Shown in pieces: positions 14,273-24,000 of a stretch of 32,940 nt of DNA. The notes beneath the pieces were generated by a model. It saw only the letters and a list, made by a program, of their open reading frames with translations. It did no database searches and had not been told where the DNA came from. The stretch comes from Dictyobacter arantiisoli (GTDB taxonomy: Bacteria > Chloroflexota > Ktedonobacteria > Ktedonobacterales > Ktedonobacteraceae): NCBI RefSeq assembly GCF_008326305.1, contig NZ_BIXY01000084.1:1-32940 (forward strand). The letters are read 5' to 3'. Within the stretch, counting starts at the first letter, position 1; each line of letters begins with the position of its first letter. The position numbers and the translations under genes were made by a program.

Positions 14273-14908
14273 CTAGAAGGCGGGAACGAAGCGCCAGCGC
14301 TGGTTGTTGGAGGGCGGGAAGTTGCGGGGATACGAGATGATGGGCGCGCCAGCCTCGGTACTGCTTCCGCTGATATCCAGCACATAGCCATTCAAGCGAC
14401 TGACAATATAGCCCTGTGAAGACACATACCATTTCTGATTGTCAGAAGGTGGGATGTTCTTTGGATAGGCGATAATCCGTGCGCCAGGAGCGGTACTGCC
14501 ACCGTTAATGTCCAGCACAAAGCCGGTCAACAGGCTGACAATATAGCCATCTCCCGCCAGATACCAGAGCTGGTTATAGGAGAAAGGCGTATTACGGGGA
14601 TATGCGATTAGCGGGGTAGCAGGCGCGTGGCTACCGCCACTGACGTCCAACACATAGTCATCCAACAAACTGGTAATATAGAAAATACCTACCGGCGCAG
14701 CCTGTATCTGATGCACCTTTGAAGTGTCCTGATGCGCCGAAGCTGCCAGCGTCGTAGGGACCATCCCGGCCAGCATGGTAGTCCCGCCCAGTGCGCCAGC
14801 CGCCAGCTTCAAAAAGCCAGCCCGCGACAGACTTGCATGCTCAGACTGCCCAATGGTATGGGATACGTTTGATTCTACTGTGGATGTAACATCATCATTA
14901 TGGCTCAT
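14273..14908 (-). CDS. Secreted ricin-type beta-trefoil lectin, Tat-like signal
   Basis: A 211-aa exported protein. Residues ~26-56 form a Tat-like signal (LSRAGFLKLAAGALGG, then AGMVPTTLAASA); the second Arg of the usual R-R pair is Ala, so the route is uncertain. The rest is three tandem ~43-residue units, each of the form G-Y-I-V-S-x-L-x-G-Y/F-V-L-D-I-x-G-G/S ... P-x-x-N-Q-x-W. The N-Q-x-W ends are the ricin Q-x-W signature of a beta-trefoil carbohydrate-binding domain. No catalytic domain is attached. The ATG at 14908 follows GGAGAG. It may bind polysaccharide outside the cell. Confidence 0.85.
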   Translation of the reverse strand: MSHNDDVTSTVESNVSHTIGQSEHASLSRAGFLKLAAGALGGTTMLAGMVPTTLAASAHQDTSKVHQIQAAPVGIFYITSLLDDYVLDVSGGSHAPATPLIAYPRNTPFSYNQLWYLAGDGYIVSLLTGFVLDINGGSTAPGARIIAYPKNIPPSDNQKWYVSSQGYIVSRLNGYVLDISGSSTEAGAPIISYPRNFPPSNNQRWRFVPAF

Positions 14909-15165
14909 AAAAACTCTCCAATTAACGTAGAAACTCTTCGGATCGTCAAAAACGATCACTCTTTGACTATAAGGAGAGCTAGAATAAGCGCATATATATA
15001 CGTAGAGAAAAAAGACAGCTCTAAACTATCTTCCATCTCTGGCTTGAAATGCCGACCTCTTTCATCATTTCGGGCAAGCCTGAAACGTGTTTTATTTCCG
15101 GCACTAATGGTTAAAATGTCCATTTCACTAAATTTTTTTCTGTGCAATTTGCCCAGTTTATAAGC

Positions 15166-15944
15166 ACCTCGCGTTGCTCTTTGCAATAGCCTCTGTTCAC
15201 CTGCTCGTGCTTCCATTTCTAGACGGACCCGCTGGCCTGGTTGGAGTGCATGAGCTTGGAGTGCTTCAAGGGTCAAGGTCATACGTTCCTCTGCTAAGAG
15301 TGCTGCAACCGTCTCCACGAGCCAATCTCTCAAGATCCCAATACACCCACACTCCATTCGGCAAACCACCGCCATTCTTTCAACAGGCGATCTACATCAC
15401 AGGTCAGCGGAACGTGTGAGAGTAAATAGTGAAGGGCTCCTACAAACTCAGCACGTTCCGCTTTTTGCTCGATGCGGCAGCGAGGAAAATGAATATCTCG
15501 TCCACGTCGGGCCGCTTGTCCATTGAGATTACGAAACTCGAACAGATCATAGGAGCCTACCAGTACATGCAGGACCTGGGTATGATTGGTCATGCTTTTC
15601 AGCCACTCCAGTTGGTCCACAGGCCGAAGTGGTGCCTGCACTTGCATCAAATTCTGAGCTTCATCGATCACGATGGCTTTGACCTGCAACCGTTCTAACG
15701 CATACTCGACGGCTTCACGCAGATCAAGCGATTCGACCACATCCATCATCTTTCGGCCAGCTCTGGGTATGAGAGCGACTTGCATGAGTCGATCTTTCAC
15801 GGCGGCATGTTCTCGAAGGGCCGTGAGAACCTGGCGATAGTAATCCAGACGGGCATAGGTCCCGTAATCGCCAGGACGTGCTTCTACCCAGACCACCGGA
15901 ACAAATGCCCGGTTCGACTCTTCAGCGAGAAAACGCGAGGCGAG
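15166..15944 (-). pseudogene. TnsC/TniB-like transposition ATPase, truncated and frameshifted
   Basis: The remnant reads FVPVVWVEARPGDYGTYARL, then a Walker B motif (VKAIVIDEAQNLMQVQ), LEWLKSMTNHTQVLHVLVGS and the C-terminal helices of a TnsC/TniB-type AAA regulator. The Walker A (P-loop) half is absent because a deletion joins it directly to tnsB codons at about 15944. A second frame break near 15350 (probably one lost T) moves the end (CIGILRDWLVETVAALLAEE and on to ARAGEQRL) into another frame. That frame stays open to 14956 but no longer resembles TnsC. The ATPase cannot function. Confidence 0.75.
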
Positions 15945-16787
15945 ATGGCGCTGGACACAGAGTCGCAAGATCATCATCGCAGATCGATAACTGGGGGATC
16001 GTAACTTAGATAGCAGGCCAAAATGCGTCGGCTGTAGGCGTCAGTGAGCAGCGTGAGCCAGGGTTTTTCTAATGGTTTCCCTGTGACCGAGGAAACCAAC
16101 AGAATATCCAACTCTGTATGATCCAGATGGGCCAGCTCAAAAGGACGCTCCCCGTGACGTGGCGTCATCTGGTCCAGGTAGAAGAAGAGTGGTTGATCTT
16201 TGTAGGCGGCTCGGCGTCCCAAGCGAGCCGCCGTCACTTCTGGAGTAGCAAAACGTGCTCGCTCTCGATAGAAGGTTCGTTCACTCACAGGAGGGAGATG
16301 TGTGCGTTCACACGCTGAGACATAGAGTTGGTAGAGCGCCGCAGCACGTTTCGCTTGGGGAGTTGCGTAATGCTCTTTCAGGAAGGTGTAAAGCAACTGC
16401 ATCGAGGCTTCAGGAGCACGTCTGGTCCGATTGCCACGCTCCGCTACCCGATCCAGAAGTCCAATGTAGCCGCATCCATGCAGTTCTTCGGCCTGTTGAT
16501 AGGCATGAAGCCAACGTTGAATGCTGCGCGTTGGTGTGGTCGCCTCTACCCCCTGAACATAGAGGAGGATGTGTTCTAGACGTTGATTCGCTCGCTTCTA
16601 CATGCTGGCTTTCAAATTGGATGGAGACGCCCATCTTGGGGCTAGGATAGCGGCCAGTCACATTCTGTGCACGCCCTCGCACCTTACGCACAGGAGAAGA
16701 TTCCCGAATAGTTGTAATGAGCGCCTCTGTTTCGGGTGTCAGCTGAAGGCGCTGACACCAAGCATGAAACTCCTCGGTTGTCAACAT
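15945..16787 (-). pseudogene. TnsB-like Mu/Tn7-type DDE transposase, multiply broken
   Basis: The N-terminus (EEFHAWCQRLQLTPETEALI, VRGRAQNVTGRYPSPKMGVS) matches Chloroflexota Tn7-like transposase N-termini as I recall them. Near 16595 the frame changes and a TnsA-like internal region seems deleted. Reading continues in a second frame with SIQRWLHAYQQAEELHGCGY, VSERTFYRERARF, and the catalytic core HLDHTELDILLVSSVTGKPL ... WLTLLTDAYSRR, carrying the first two Asp of the DDE triad. A one-base loss in a run of five G (15993-15997, plus strand) shifts the frame again at YLSYDPP, restored as SYRSAMMILRLCVQRH. The gene then fuses to tnsC, so the third catalytic residue is missing. No tnsD/tniQ, cas genes or CRISPR are nearby. 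Confidence 0.78.
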
Positions 16788-16915
16788 GCATGTCCATCCT
16801 TTCAGGGCTTTTTAATTTTTGCCAGGTTTCCAACGTCAAAGGGAAGCCAAAGGCAAAGATCTCGTATAAGTACGGGGACAGCATATCTATTGACAGAGCG
16901 GCGCTCCTGGGCTTA

Positions 16916-18250
16916 TTAAGACATGTCGCCCTTACATAATTCGGCCATATTTTGCACGGTTGCGGCTGCCATGCTATGTCCATTCAGGACGCTGATATAA
17001 CTACTCGTGATATCCTCGGAGCACGGATACCAGACAAAGGCAGCCGAGGCGACGTAGGTATGAGGTATTTGCGCCAGGCCAACTTTGCTGGCAGGATTCT
17101 GAGCATAGTAGTGCTGCAAGCTCTGACTATTATAGGCACTCTGCCGTATGGGCAGATTGCCTGTCTGCGGTACAAAAGAGATACTCGACGCGGTACTCGT
17201 AAGGAACTTCATGAAGTCCCAGGCAGCGTTGCGTGTATCGACGCTGACTCCACTGAACAAGGCCAGGTTGTTTCCATAGAGTGCAGTGAACTGGCCAGCG
17301 GGACCTCCGGGAAAGGCGACTTCATTAAAGTCAAATGTGCTGCCGCCATGTGCTTTGAGAAATGGATAACTGGCGCTTGTACCTAATGCGAAGGCTGCTT
17401 TCTGGCTAGTAAAATCGTTCTGCCAGCTATATCCAGTGGTGACGTGTACGGCACCTGTTTTTGCCAGTGGTGCGAACAGATCGAGTGCCTGCTGAGCATA
17501 TTGTGCGTCGCTACCCTGATCAAAGAGCGTGGACCGAGAATCTGATGAGAGGAAGTTTTTGCCACCCAGATCTTTGAAGATCGTGGCCCATTCATCCGTG
17601 CTCGGAGTCATAGACAATCCCCACTGTGAGCCGTCGGATTTCGTGAGTTTCTTAATATCGGTAACAAAGTCAGTCAGCGTCGTCGGCGGCTGCATGTTGT
17701 TTTTCTTCAGGAGAGTGGCATTATAGTACAGAACTTCATCACTTTTGTTAAAGGGCAACGCATATTGCTCACCATCAACTTGACCATCTTTCAGAAGTGG
17801 TGCATAAAAGTCTGACAGGTCCGACTGACTCAGCCCATTTTTCCCGGTAATATATGGTTTTAGGGGAACGATACCACCGCTCTCCTGATACAATGTAAAC
17901 CAGCTGTCATTGACTTGCACGATGGCTGGTGCCTGTTTGGCTGCGGTAGCTGTGTTTAACTGTTCCCCCAACGTGCTGGAGTCGTATGACTGTACGTTGA
18001 TTTTGACATTTTTATGAGCATTGGTGTATTGCTTCACCAGACTAGCCAGGGTAGTTTTATTGGCGCCTGTATCCAAAGCCTCCCAGAAGTTCACTGTGTA
18101 CTGTTTGTGGGGGTCCAGGACGCCAGGATTGGGGCCAGGATTAATATTCGTGATCGTGCTTGTGCTCGTGCCCGGTAAACTACACCCCGATAAGATAACG
18201 AGCGTGATCACTGCACATGCAGACAACAGATATGATAATTTATTTATCAT
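16916..18250 (-). CDS. Extracellular solute-binding lipoprotein, family 1 (sugar ABC type)
   Basis: A 444-aa binding protein. A type II signal peptide ends in LVILSGCS, with the lipidated cysteine at residue 23, so it is anchored outside the membrane. The mature part has YTVNFWEALDTGANKTTLAS, IVQVNDSWFTLYQESGGIVP, YALPFNKSDEVLYYN and TRNAAWDFMKFLTS. These are the standard blocks of MalE/UgpB-type sugar or glycerol-phosphate binding proteins. No permease or ATPase is adjacent, so it is an orphan that would need distant partners, possibly separated from them by the transposon debris on both sides. The ATG follows GAAAGAAAG. Confidence 0.9.
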   Translation of the reverse strand: MINKLSYLLSACAVITLVILSGCSLPGTSTSTITNINPGPNPGVLDPHKQYTVNFWEALDTGANKTTLASLVKQYTNAHKNVKINVQSYDSSTLGEQLNTATAAKQAPAIVQVNDSWFTLYQESGGIVPLKPYITGKNGLSQSDLSDFYAPLLKDGQVDGEQYALPFNKSDEVLYYNATLLKKNNMQPPTTLTDFVTDIKKLTKSDGSQWGLSMTPSTDEWATIFKDLGGKNFLSSDSRSTLFDQGSDAQYAQQALDLFAPLAKTGAVHVTTGYSWQNDFTSQKAAFALGTSASYPFLKAHGGSTFDFNEVAFPGGPAGQFTALYGNNLALFSGVSVDTRNAAWDFMKFLTSTASSISFVPQTGNLPIRQSAYNSQSLQHYYAQNPASKVGLAQIPHTYVASAAFVWYPCSEDITSSYISVLNGHSMAAATVQNMAELCKGDMS

Positions 18251-18404
18251 AAAAATCTTTCTTTCAATAACAGTACTAATAGCCTATAAATTGATATTAA
18301 CATATATTCAGTGGGATAAAAAGGTAGTACTACACAATTTCAAAGAGACAATCCATTTACAGTGATGATAACAAAAAACGTCACGAAACGAGGACTCACC
18401 CTAG

Positions 18405-18692
18405 ATGAACTATAACATAGTCAATGAAGCCAGGGAACTGGCAGGATGGAACGCGGAGAGCGAAGCATTCTCGATCTACGAGGCCATGATGAAACTCACA
18501 GATACACGAGGAAAGCATGGAAAGAGATATTCGTTAGCACTCATACTGACCTTTGTCCTGCTCGCGAAAATGGCGGGAGCAACGACGCTGCAGGCGATAA
18601 CTGATTGGGTACGGTACCGCCCCTGGTTGCAACAAGCCCTGCCATCCTTTCCCTCAATATTTCGTTTTCTGATTACTTGCGATGTGGAATGA
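18405..18692 (+). pseudogene. ISAs1-family transposase, N-terminal fragment
   Basis: A 95-codon frame reads SIYEAMMKLTDTRGKHGKRY, then LALILTFVLLAKMAGATTLQ and AITDWVRYRPWLQQALPSFP. This is the transposase-associated N-terminal domain of ISAs1-family elements (D-x-R-G-x-x-G-x-R-Y). The full protein would be about 350-400 aa with a DDE core; the sequence stops after the N-terminal domain and the catalytic part is gone. It is probably not functional. No intact terminal inverted repeats were recognised. Confidence 0.78.
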
Positions 18693-19043
18693 GCGCTAAT
18701 CGCTTTGGGAGGGGCAGGTTCAACCTGATAGACTGAGTAAGTGTCTAACGAATGCGACGATACATGAGCACCTGCTCTTCTTTGGGCACCTCTTCCCCTG
18801 GTACATCTTCGACAGACCATACTTGACGCCGACCGGCGTTGGGAATGAGGGGATAGTGGGAATAATGCGGCGCGCAACATCTTAAAAAAGGCACTGGATG
18901 GTAGCGTCGGGCAGACGGAAACCAACACCCCTGCGCGGGTGTAAAACGCTCCTGGACATCTGGCCCCTACCACTGGTGAACAATCACCAGTGGCACGTCG
19001 GATGAAAGGTAGCAGAATCCCTCGGCATTTATGCCAGGCAGTG
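18693..19043. other. Transposon debris with possible IS605-type right end
   Basis: No intact gene is present. A small palindrome, caggttcaacctg, lies at 18715-18727. A 10-bp perfect hairpin (ccactggtga / tcaccagtgg) lies at 18970-18993. The last stretch (agcagaatccctcggcatttatgcc and gtgtcaa, about 19011-19046) resembles the terminal hairpin of IS605-type elements as I remember it. Its final bases run into the stop codon of the ABC-2 permease. A minus-strand frame ending near 18749 (WSVEDVPGEEVPKEEQVLMY) may be the tail of another lost gene. Confidence 0.4.
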
Positions 19044-19808
19044 TCAATTCCAGCGGGTCAGAATGGTTTCGCGCTGAAACAGTTGGGTGGCACTCCAGGT
19101 CAAGAGTAGTGCGATGGGGATCAGGATGATGATGACAATGACCGCCACCTGTACGGTGAGCTCAAACTGGCCTGAGAGCTCGCCCAGGATGAGCCCGATG
19201 ATTGGAACAACCGCCCAGATCGAGAGTTGTTGCGCGGTACGCGTATCGTTGACCCGCGATGAAATGACCGTCATGATGGCGACCGCGATCAGGCCTAAGA
19301 GAGGGGTGCCAGCAATGAAGAGCGTCAGCCAGCCCGCTGTGGCAACGTGGGAGACGACATTCGCATCAGCAACAATGGCTAATTCAGCGATGAAAAGGCC
19401 ACCACTGATCCAGGTGACTATGATCGCCGGCAGCAACGCCGACAGAATCTTGCCCGTCAACAGTTGCCACCTGCGCACGGGCGTTGCCAGCACCGGCTCA
19501 AGCGTGCGGTTGTTCTTCTCTCCAATGATACTATAGGCCGCAATAATACTGGGAACGATCATCGGCAGCAGAATATACAGGTTCGAGAACGCCGTTCCGA
19601 GCACTCCCTGGGTGTACTCATGAAGCGTCAACCCGCCGAGTGACGGAATGGAAAGAGCACTGGCACGCGACCCATTGCCGTTCCGTAGCAGGAAAATGAG
19701 GGGGATTACTGCGAACAGCAAAGGCGGGAGGAGAATACTGAACAGGAGGATCCGTTGCTGGACAATCTCGATGAACTCTTTCCGTAGGATCACAAAGACT
19801 TTGTGCAT
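19044..19808 (-). CDS. ABC-2 type transporter permease
   Basis: A 254-aa membrane protein with six likely helices. It begins with KEFIEIVQQRILLFSILLPP and continues through YILLPMIVPSIIAAYSIIGE-KNNRTLEPVLATPV, the characteristic ABC-2 cytoplasmic loop (E-K-x-x-x-T-x-E-x-L-L/A-x-x-P). Later helices are typical of NatB/LinI-like exporters. It follows the ATPase gene by 26 bp and forms a two-gene export or natural-product-resistance pump with it. The stop codon coincides with the border of transposon debris, so the extreme C-terminus may have been altered. A GGAG ribosome site precedes the start. Confidence 0.9.
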   Translation of the reverse strand: MHKVFVILRKEFIEIVQQRILLFSILLPPLLFAVIPLIFLLRNGNGSRASALSIPSLGGLTLHEYTQGVLGTAFSNLYILLPMIVPSIIAAYSIIGEKNNRTLEPVLATPVRRWQLLTGKILSALLPAIIVTWISGGLFIAELAIVADANVVSHVATAGWLTLFIAGTPLLGLIAVAIMTVISSRVNDTRTAQQLSIWAVVPIIGLILGELSGQFELTVQVAVIVIIILIPIALLLTWSATQLFQRETILTRWN

Positions 19809-19834
19809 ACTCGTTTTTGCTCCATTTTCATGAT

Positions 19835-20779
19835 TTAGTGGCTGACAGCCGCAACTTCGCGCTCATTCTCCACCAGTTCCAAGTAGACCTCCTCGAGCGA
19901 ATGGGAGATCGGTTCCACCGTGCGTATCTGTGCACCTGCATTCACGAGGGTTCGCACCAGCGCCGGATTCTGATCATCGGGATGATCGATACGGACAAAG
20001 AGCGTGTTCTCTTCAGCATTCGCCTCATGAACAAAGGACAGGGCGCGGACGGTCTCGATCCACTGTGTGGCATCTCCGACGACGCGCACCTGGGTACCTG
20101 TGCCAAACATGCCAGTGCGTAAATTTGCTGGCGTGCCCAGGCGCAGGAGCCGCGAGCGAAAAACGCCGATCAGATCGCAGAGTTCATCGGCCTCTGGTAG
20201 ATTATGCGTGGTGAGAAAGATGGTCCGTCCCTCGGCCCGCAATTCCTTGATGAAGTCGCGCACCACGCGCGCGGCTTCAGGATCGAGGCCAGACGTTGGC
20301 TCATCCAGGAAGATCACCTTTGGTTCGTGCAGCAAGGCGCGTGCAATCGCCAGTTTCTGACGCATGCCTTTGGAGAAGCCACCGACCCTGTCGCCGCGCC
20401 TCTCCCAGAGGTCGAGCATCCGCAGGAAGCGTTCGACCTGAGAGGCGGCTCGCTCGGCTGGGAGATCATACAACTGCGCAAAGAACAGCAGGTTCTGCCA
20501 GGCGCTCAGTCGGTCATACAACCCCGGCGTCTCGGTGAGGATACCAATGGATTGCCGAATAGCCTCGTTGTTCTCGCCCAGGCGATGTCCCGCCACTGTA
20601 GCAGTGCCGCGAGTGGGGGCAATTAAGGCCGAGAGCATGCGCACGGTGGTCGTTTTGCCTGCACCATTCGGTCCCAAAAAACCAAAGACGGTCCCCTCTG
20701 GAATGGCAAGCGTCAAGTCGTCCACAGCCACCAGGCTACCGAAGGTACGCGTCAAGTTGTTGATTTCAATCGCGTTCAT
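19835..20779 (-). CDS. ABC transporter ATP-binding protein (exporter, drug/Na+ type)
   Basis: A 314-aa ATPase. Walker A is GFLGPNGAGKTTTVRML; the signature is VGGFSKGMRQKLAIARALL, where the usual LSGGQ is F-S-K-G-M as in DrrA/CcmA-type exporters. Walker B is VIFLDEPTSGLDP, followed by the switch His in FLTTHNLPEADELC. A ~100-residue C-terminal extension (LSFVHEANAEENTLFVRIDH, then ISHSLEEVYLELVE) is typical of DrrA-like ATPases. The ATG at 20779 follows an AAAGAAAG tract; an upstream extension to 20845 is unsupported. It is operonic with the ABC-2 permease. The substrate is unknown. Confidence 0.92.
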   Translation of the reverse strand: MNAIEINNLTRTFGSLVAVDDLTLAIPEGTVFGFLGPNGAGKTTTVRMLSALIAPTRGTATVAGHRLGENNEAIRQSIGILTETPGLYDRLSAWQNLLFFAQLYDLPAERAASQVERFLRMLDLWERRGDRVGGFSKGMRQKLAIARALLHEPKVIFLDEPTSGLDPEAARVVRDFIKELRAEGRTIFLTTHNLPEADELCDLIGVFRSRLLRLGTPANLRTGMFGTGTQVRVVGDATQWIETVRALSFVHEANAEENTLFVRIDHPDDQNPALVRTLVNAGAQIRTVEPISHSLEEVYLELVENEREVAAVSH

Positions 20780-21045
20780 AGGTTCTGCTTTCTTTCTTTC
20801 AAAATTGCAGGGTATAATCGTGTTTATAATTTGACATCCATTCATAAATCGATGTACCAGAACTTCCTACTTTCAAGGATCGTGCGTGGCGTTGACAAGA
20901 ATGGCCCGTCAATACAGCACCAGGCACAAAATGGTTGTCGCAGGCAGCATACAGACGCGGATCGTTCCGAATGTGGCCACAAAGCCTTGGATAGGATATC
21001 AGATATAACATGTTGTTATGCACCTTCTTCTGAAGAGTCTACTGC

Positions 21046-21066
21046 AAAAAAGGAAGGATGTCTTCC
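21046..21066 (-). terminator. Intrinsic terminator of the LuxR gene
   Basis: On the minus strand ggaag-acatc-cttcc is followed by six to seven T residues, starting 11 bp after the LuxR stop. The stem is short but the T-tract is clear. A larger hairpin (ccctcc / ggaggg) overlaps it. Confidence 0.65.
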
Positions 21067-21076
21067 CTCCAAAGAG

Positions 21077-24000
21077 TTATTGGGAGGGAGCCATGTGATC
21101 TTCACGTGTGAGGATGTGTAACGCACGCGCACGGGCCACTGCCTGGGTGCGATTCGTGGCACCCAGTTTGGCCAGAAGATGCTTGACATGGAGTTTGACG
21201 GTGTGCAGGCTGAGCATCAGGCGCTGCGCGATCTGCTGATTGGAGAGACCTTCGGCTACAAGCTGGAGGACCTCGCGCTCTCGCTCACTCAGCGGCTCAA
21301 CGGGCGACGGGAGTGGTGCTGGGAGATCCGAAACAGCGGGCCGGGCAGCTCGCACGGGGGCAATCGCTACCTGGATGCGCTGAAGGTAGTCAGGCGAGGC
21401 GGTAGTAAACGGGGCTATCAGCGCGAGCAGGTCCGCCATCATCTCTCCTTCGTCGGCAAACAGGCGCAGATAGCCTTCTGGCTCGGCCTGGGCGAGAATT
21501 GGCCCCAGGGTGACCAGCGCCTGCCTGGTCTTGCCCTGGGCGTGCAGCGCTAGCGCGCGCAGCATCTGGATCTCGATGCGCCAACCATGAGCGCCTGTCC
21601 CGACGGCGATCTCCAGCAGATGGTCCAACAGAATCTGTGCTTGAGAGAGCGCCAGGGCATTCGAGTGGCCTCGTCCACGCGCGATCAAAACCCGCGCCAA
21701 CGTGACATAGCCCGCGTAGCGACCCTTCCCCAGGGAACTCGTGAACGGATCGTCAGCGTGGAACCCGCAGGTTGAGGCCCACTGCAAGGCCGGATCAAGC
21801 TGCCCGCAGCGCAGGGCAAGGCGGACCGGAAGCAGGATCAACACGTCTTTGCTCGCCTGGGGAACTGGAAACTGCGCCACGTCAAACGCTTCGCTCTCCA
21901 GGAGCTGCCTGGCCCGCTCGCTGTGGCCTTGCGCCAGGGCCACACGCGCCAGGACTCCGAGCCCGAGCAGTGTCAGCCAGGGGCTGTGACGAGCAAGATC
22001 CAGGTGTGGAACCAGTTCGAGGGATTGCCGGGCCTCGGACTCCGCTTCTTGCAGGCGATTCCACTCATACAACAGGACTCCATAGCGCTGATGCGCCAGG
22101 GCGAGAGCCAGGGACGGGAGATGGTGGTGCCAGGCGAGCGCGCGGAACAGGTCCTCATAGAGTCGTCCCAGTTCGCGTAATCGCCCCAGCTCTTCGTACA
22201 GCTCATCGAGACTGGCGATGACCACGAAATTGGGGCTGGTTCCGCCAGCAGGCAAGGCTTGCCGCAAGGTCTGCTCCGAGGACTCCAGATCCCCACTGAC
22301 GCGATAGGCAGCCCCAAGGAGCACCTGCTGACGCCAGAGGGTGAACCGACTCCAGGCCGTCTCAGGTCCCGTGAGCGAACGCGTCATCTCCGCAGCGCGG
22401 GAAAGCGCCTGCGGGATATCCCCTCGGGCCAGCGCCTGCGTTGCCTGTTGCAGCGTCAGCTCCCGCTGCAGATCTGCCTGTGTCTCGGGATCGTCCTTTT
22501 CATGCGTCTTGAGCAGCACTGTGAGGCGCTCGATGACCCTCTCCGGGTCATGTGGCTGCGACGTGCGCAGGGGCTGGGTCCAGATCCAGGCGAGAGAGAG
22601 GGACACCGAGGCCGCGATGATCTCCTGCGGAAGCCGATCCAGCCAGTGGCCGAGGCGCACAAGCTTCCCTTGCTCTACCAAAGATGGCACCAGCTCCGCC
22701 AGCAAGCGTGCCACGTGAGGCAGGTCGCCAGCTCGATACGCATACTCACAGGCGTCCTCTGCCCACCCGTGCTGTTCATACCAGCGACTGACTCGACGAT
22801 ACAATTCCGGCACCAGCGCTGGCTCCTGCTTCTGTAGCTGTGTGCGCAGCGCTTCGGCAAAGAGCGGATGGTAGCGGTACCAGGTGTCGGTGGCATCCAG
22901 CGCACTGACGAAGAGATTCGCCTGCAGCAGGCTCTCCAGCTTCTGCTGTCCACCACCCGCTTCAGCAACACTCTCGCAGAGCGGCCCGGTGAGCCGATCC
23001 AGCACGCTTGTTTGGAGCAAAAAGCGCTGCATCTCAGGTGATTGCTGGAGCAAGATTTCTTCACACACATACTCCAGGAGAAAGCGAGGGGTCACATCCG
23101 TCGCCCGGAGCACTTCTGCAGCATCGGCGTGCCCGCGCAGGACCAGCATCAGCAATTGGATCCCGGCAATCCACCCCTCGGTCCGCTCTTCCAGCAGACG
23201 GATCGCCTCAGAGCCGAGCGAGAGTCCCATCGCCTGCGCAAACGCCTCGACTTCGGAGGGCACAAACCCCAAAGCTTCTCTGCGCAGTTCAGCGATCTGC
23301 TGACGTGCCCGCAAGCGCGCAAGCCTCGGCGGATCCACCCGTGTGCCGATCAGCAGATGCAGGCGCGAGGGAAGATGGTTCAGCAGAAAGAGCAGCAGGG
23401 CCTGACTCGCCTCGGTCATGAGAGCGTGGACGTCATCCAGGATCAAGACCGTCTCGTGCTGGAGCAGGCGTTCAAGATCGTTGAGGAGACGAGTCAGGAT
23501 CCGTTCGTGCTCACAGGGATGCCAGGGCCGATCGGTCTGAGCTATGGTGCCCAGGCGCGCATCGACGCGCGCAAAAGCTGCGATGAGTGAGGAAAGGAAG
23601 CGCGCCGGGTCGTTCTCCCCCTCCTCGCAGGAAAGCCAGACCACCGGTCTCGTGGTCATGGCAGCCCATTCGGCCAGCAGCGTGGTTTTGCCAGAGCCAG
23701 CAGGAGCCGAGACCAGCGTCACTGGCCCTCGCAGGCCCTGCTCCAGGAGCGCGAGCAGGTGGGGGCGCGCAACATGCTGCATCGGCAGGCGCGGTGGAGT
23801 GATGGTGCTCTGCAGGATCACGCTCGACGTCAGCCCCTCAAACGAGAGGGGAACGTGCGAAAGTGGCGGCGCACTTTCATCTGCGTGACTGCTTCCTCTA
23901 CCTTCAGCATCTGCTGCCAGGCGGCTCGCCGCCTCACGCAGTTTCGCCAGGGTGAGATTGGGGGAGACGCCCAGGTAACAGCGGGAGAGTCGTCCTCGCT

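Noticed and set aside
18476-18973. Minus-strand open frame over the ISAs1 fragment
   Set aside because: Cys/Arg/Ser-rich composition typical of an antisense shadow. It spans the transposase remnant and debris.
20799-21023. Minus-strand 74-codon frame between the ABC ATPase and LuxR genes
   Set aside because: No ribosome site, no recognisable motif, and it overlaps the ATPase leader. Probably chance.
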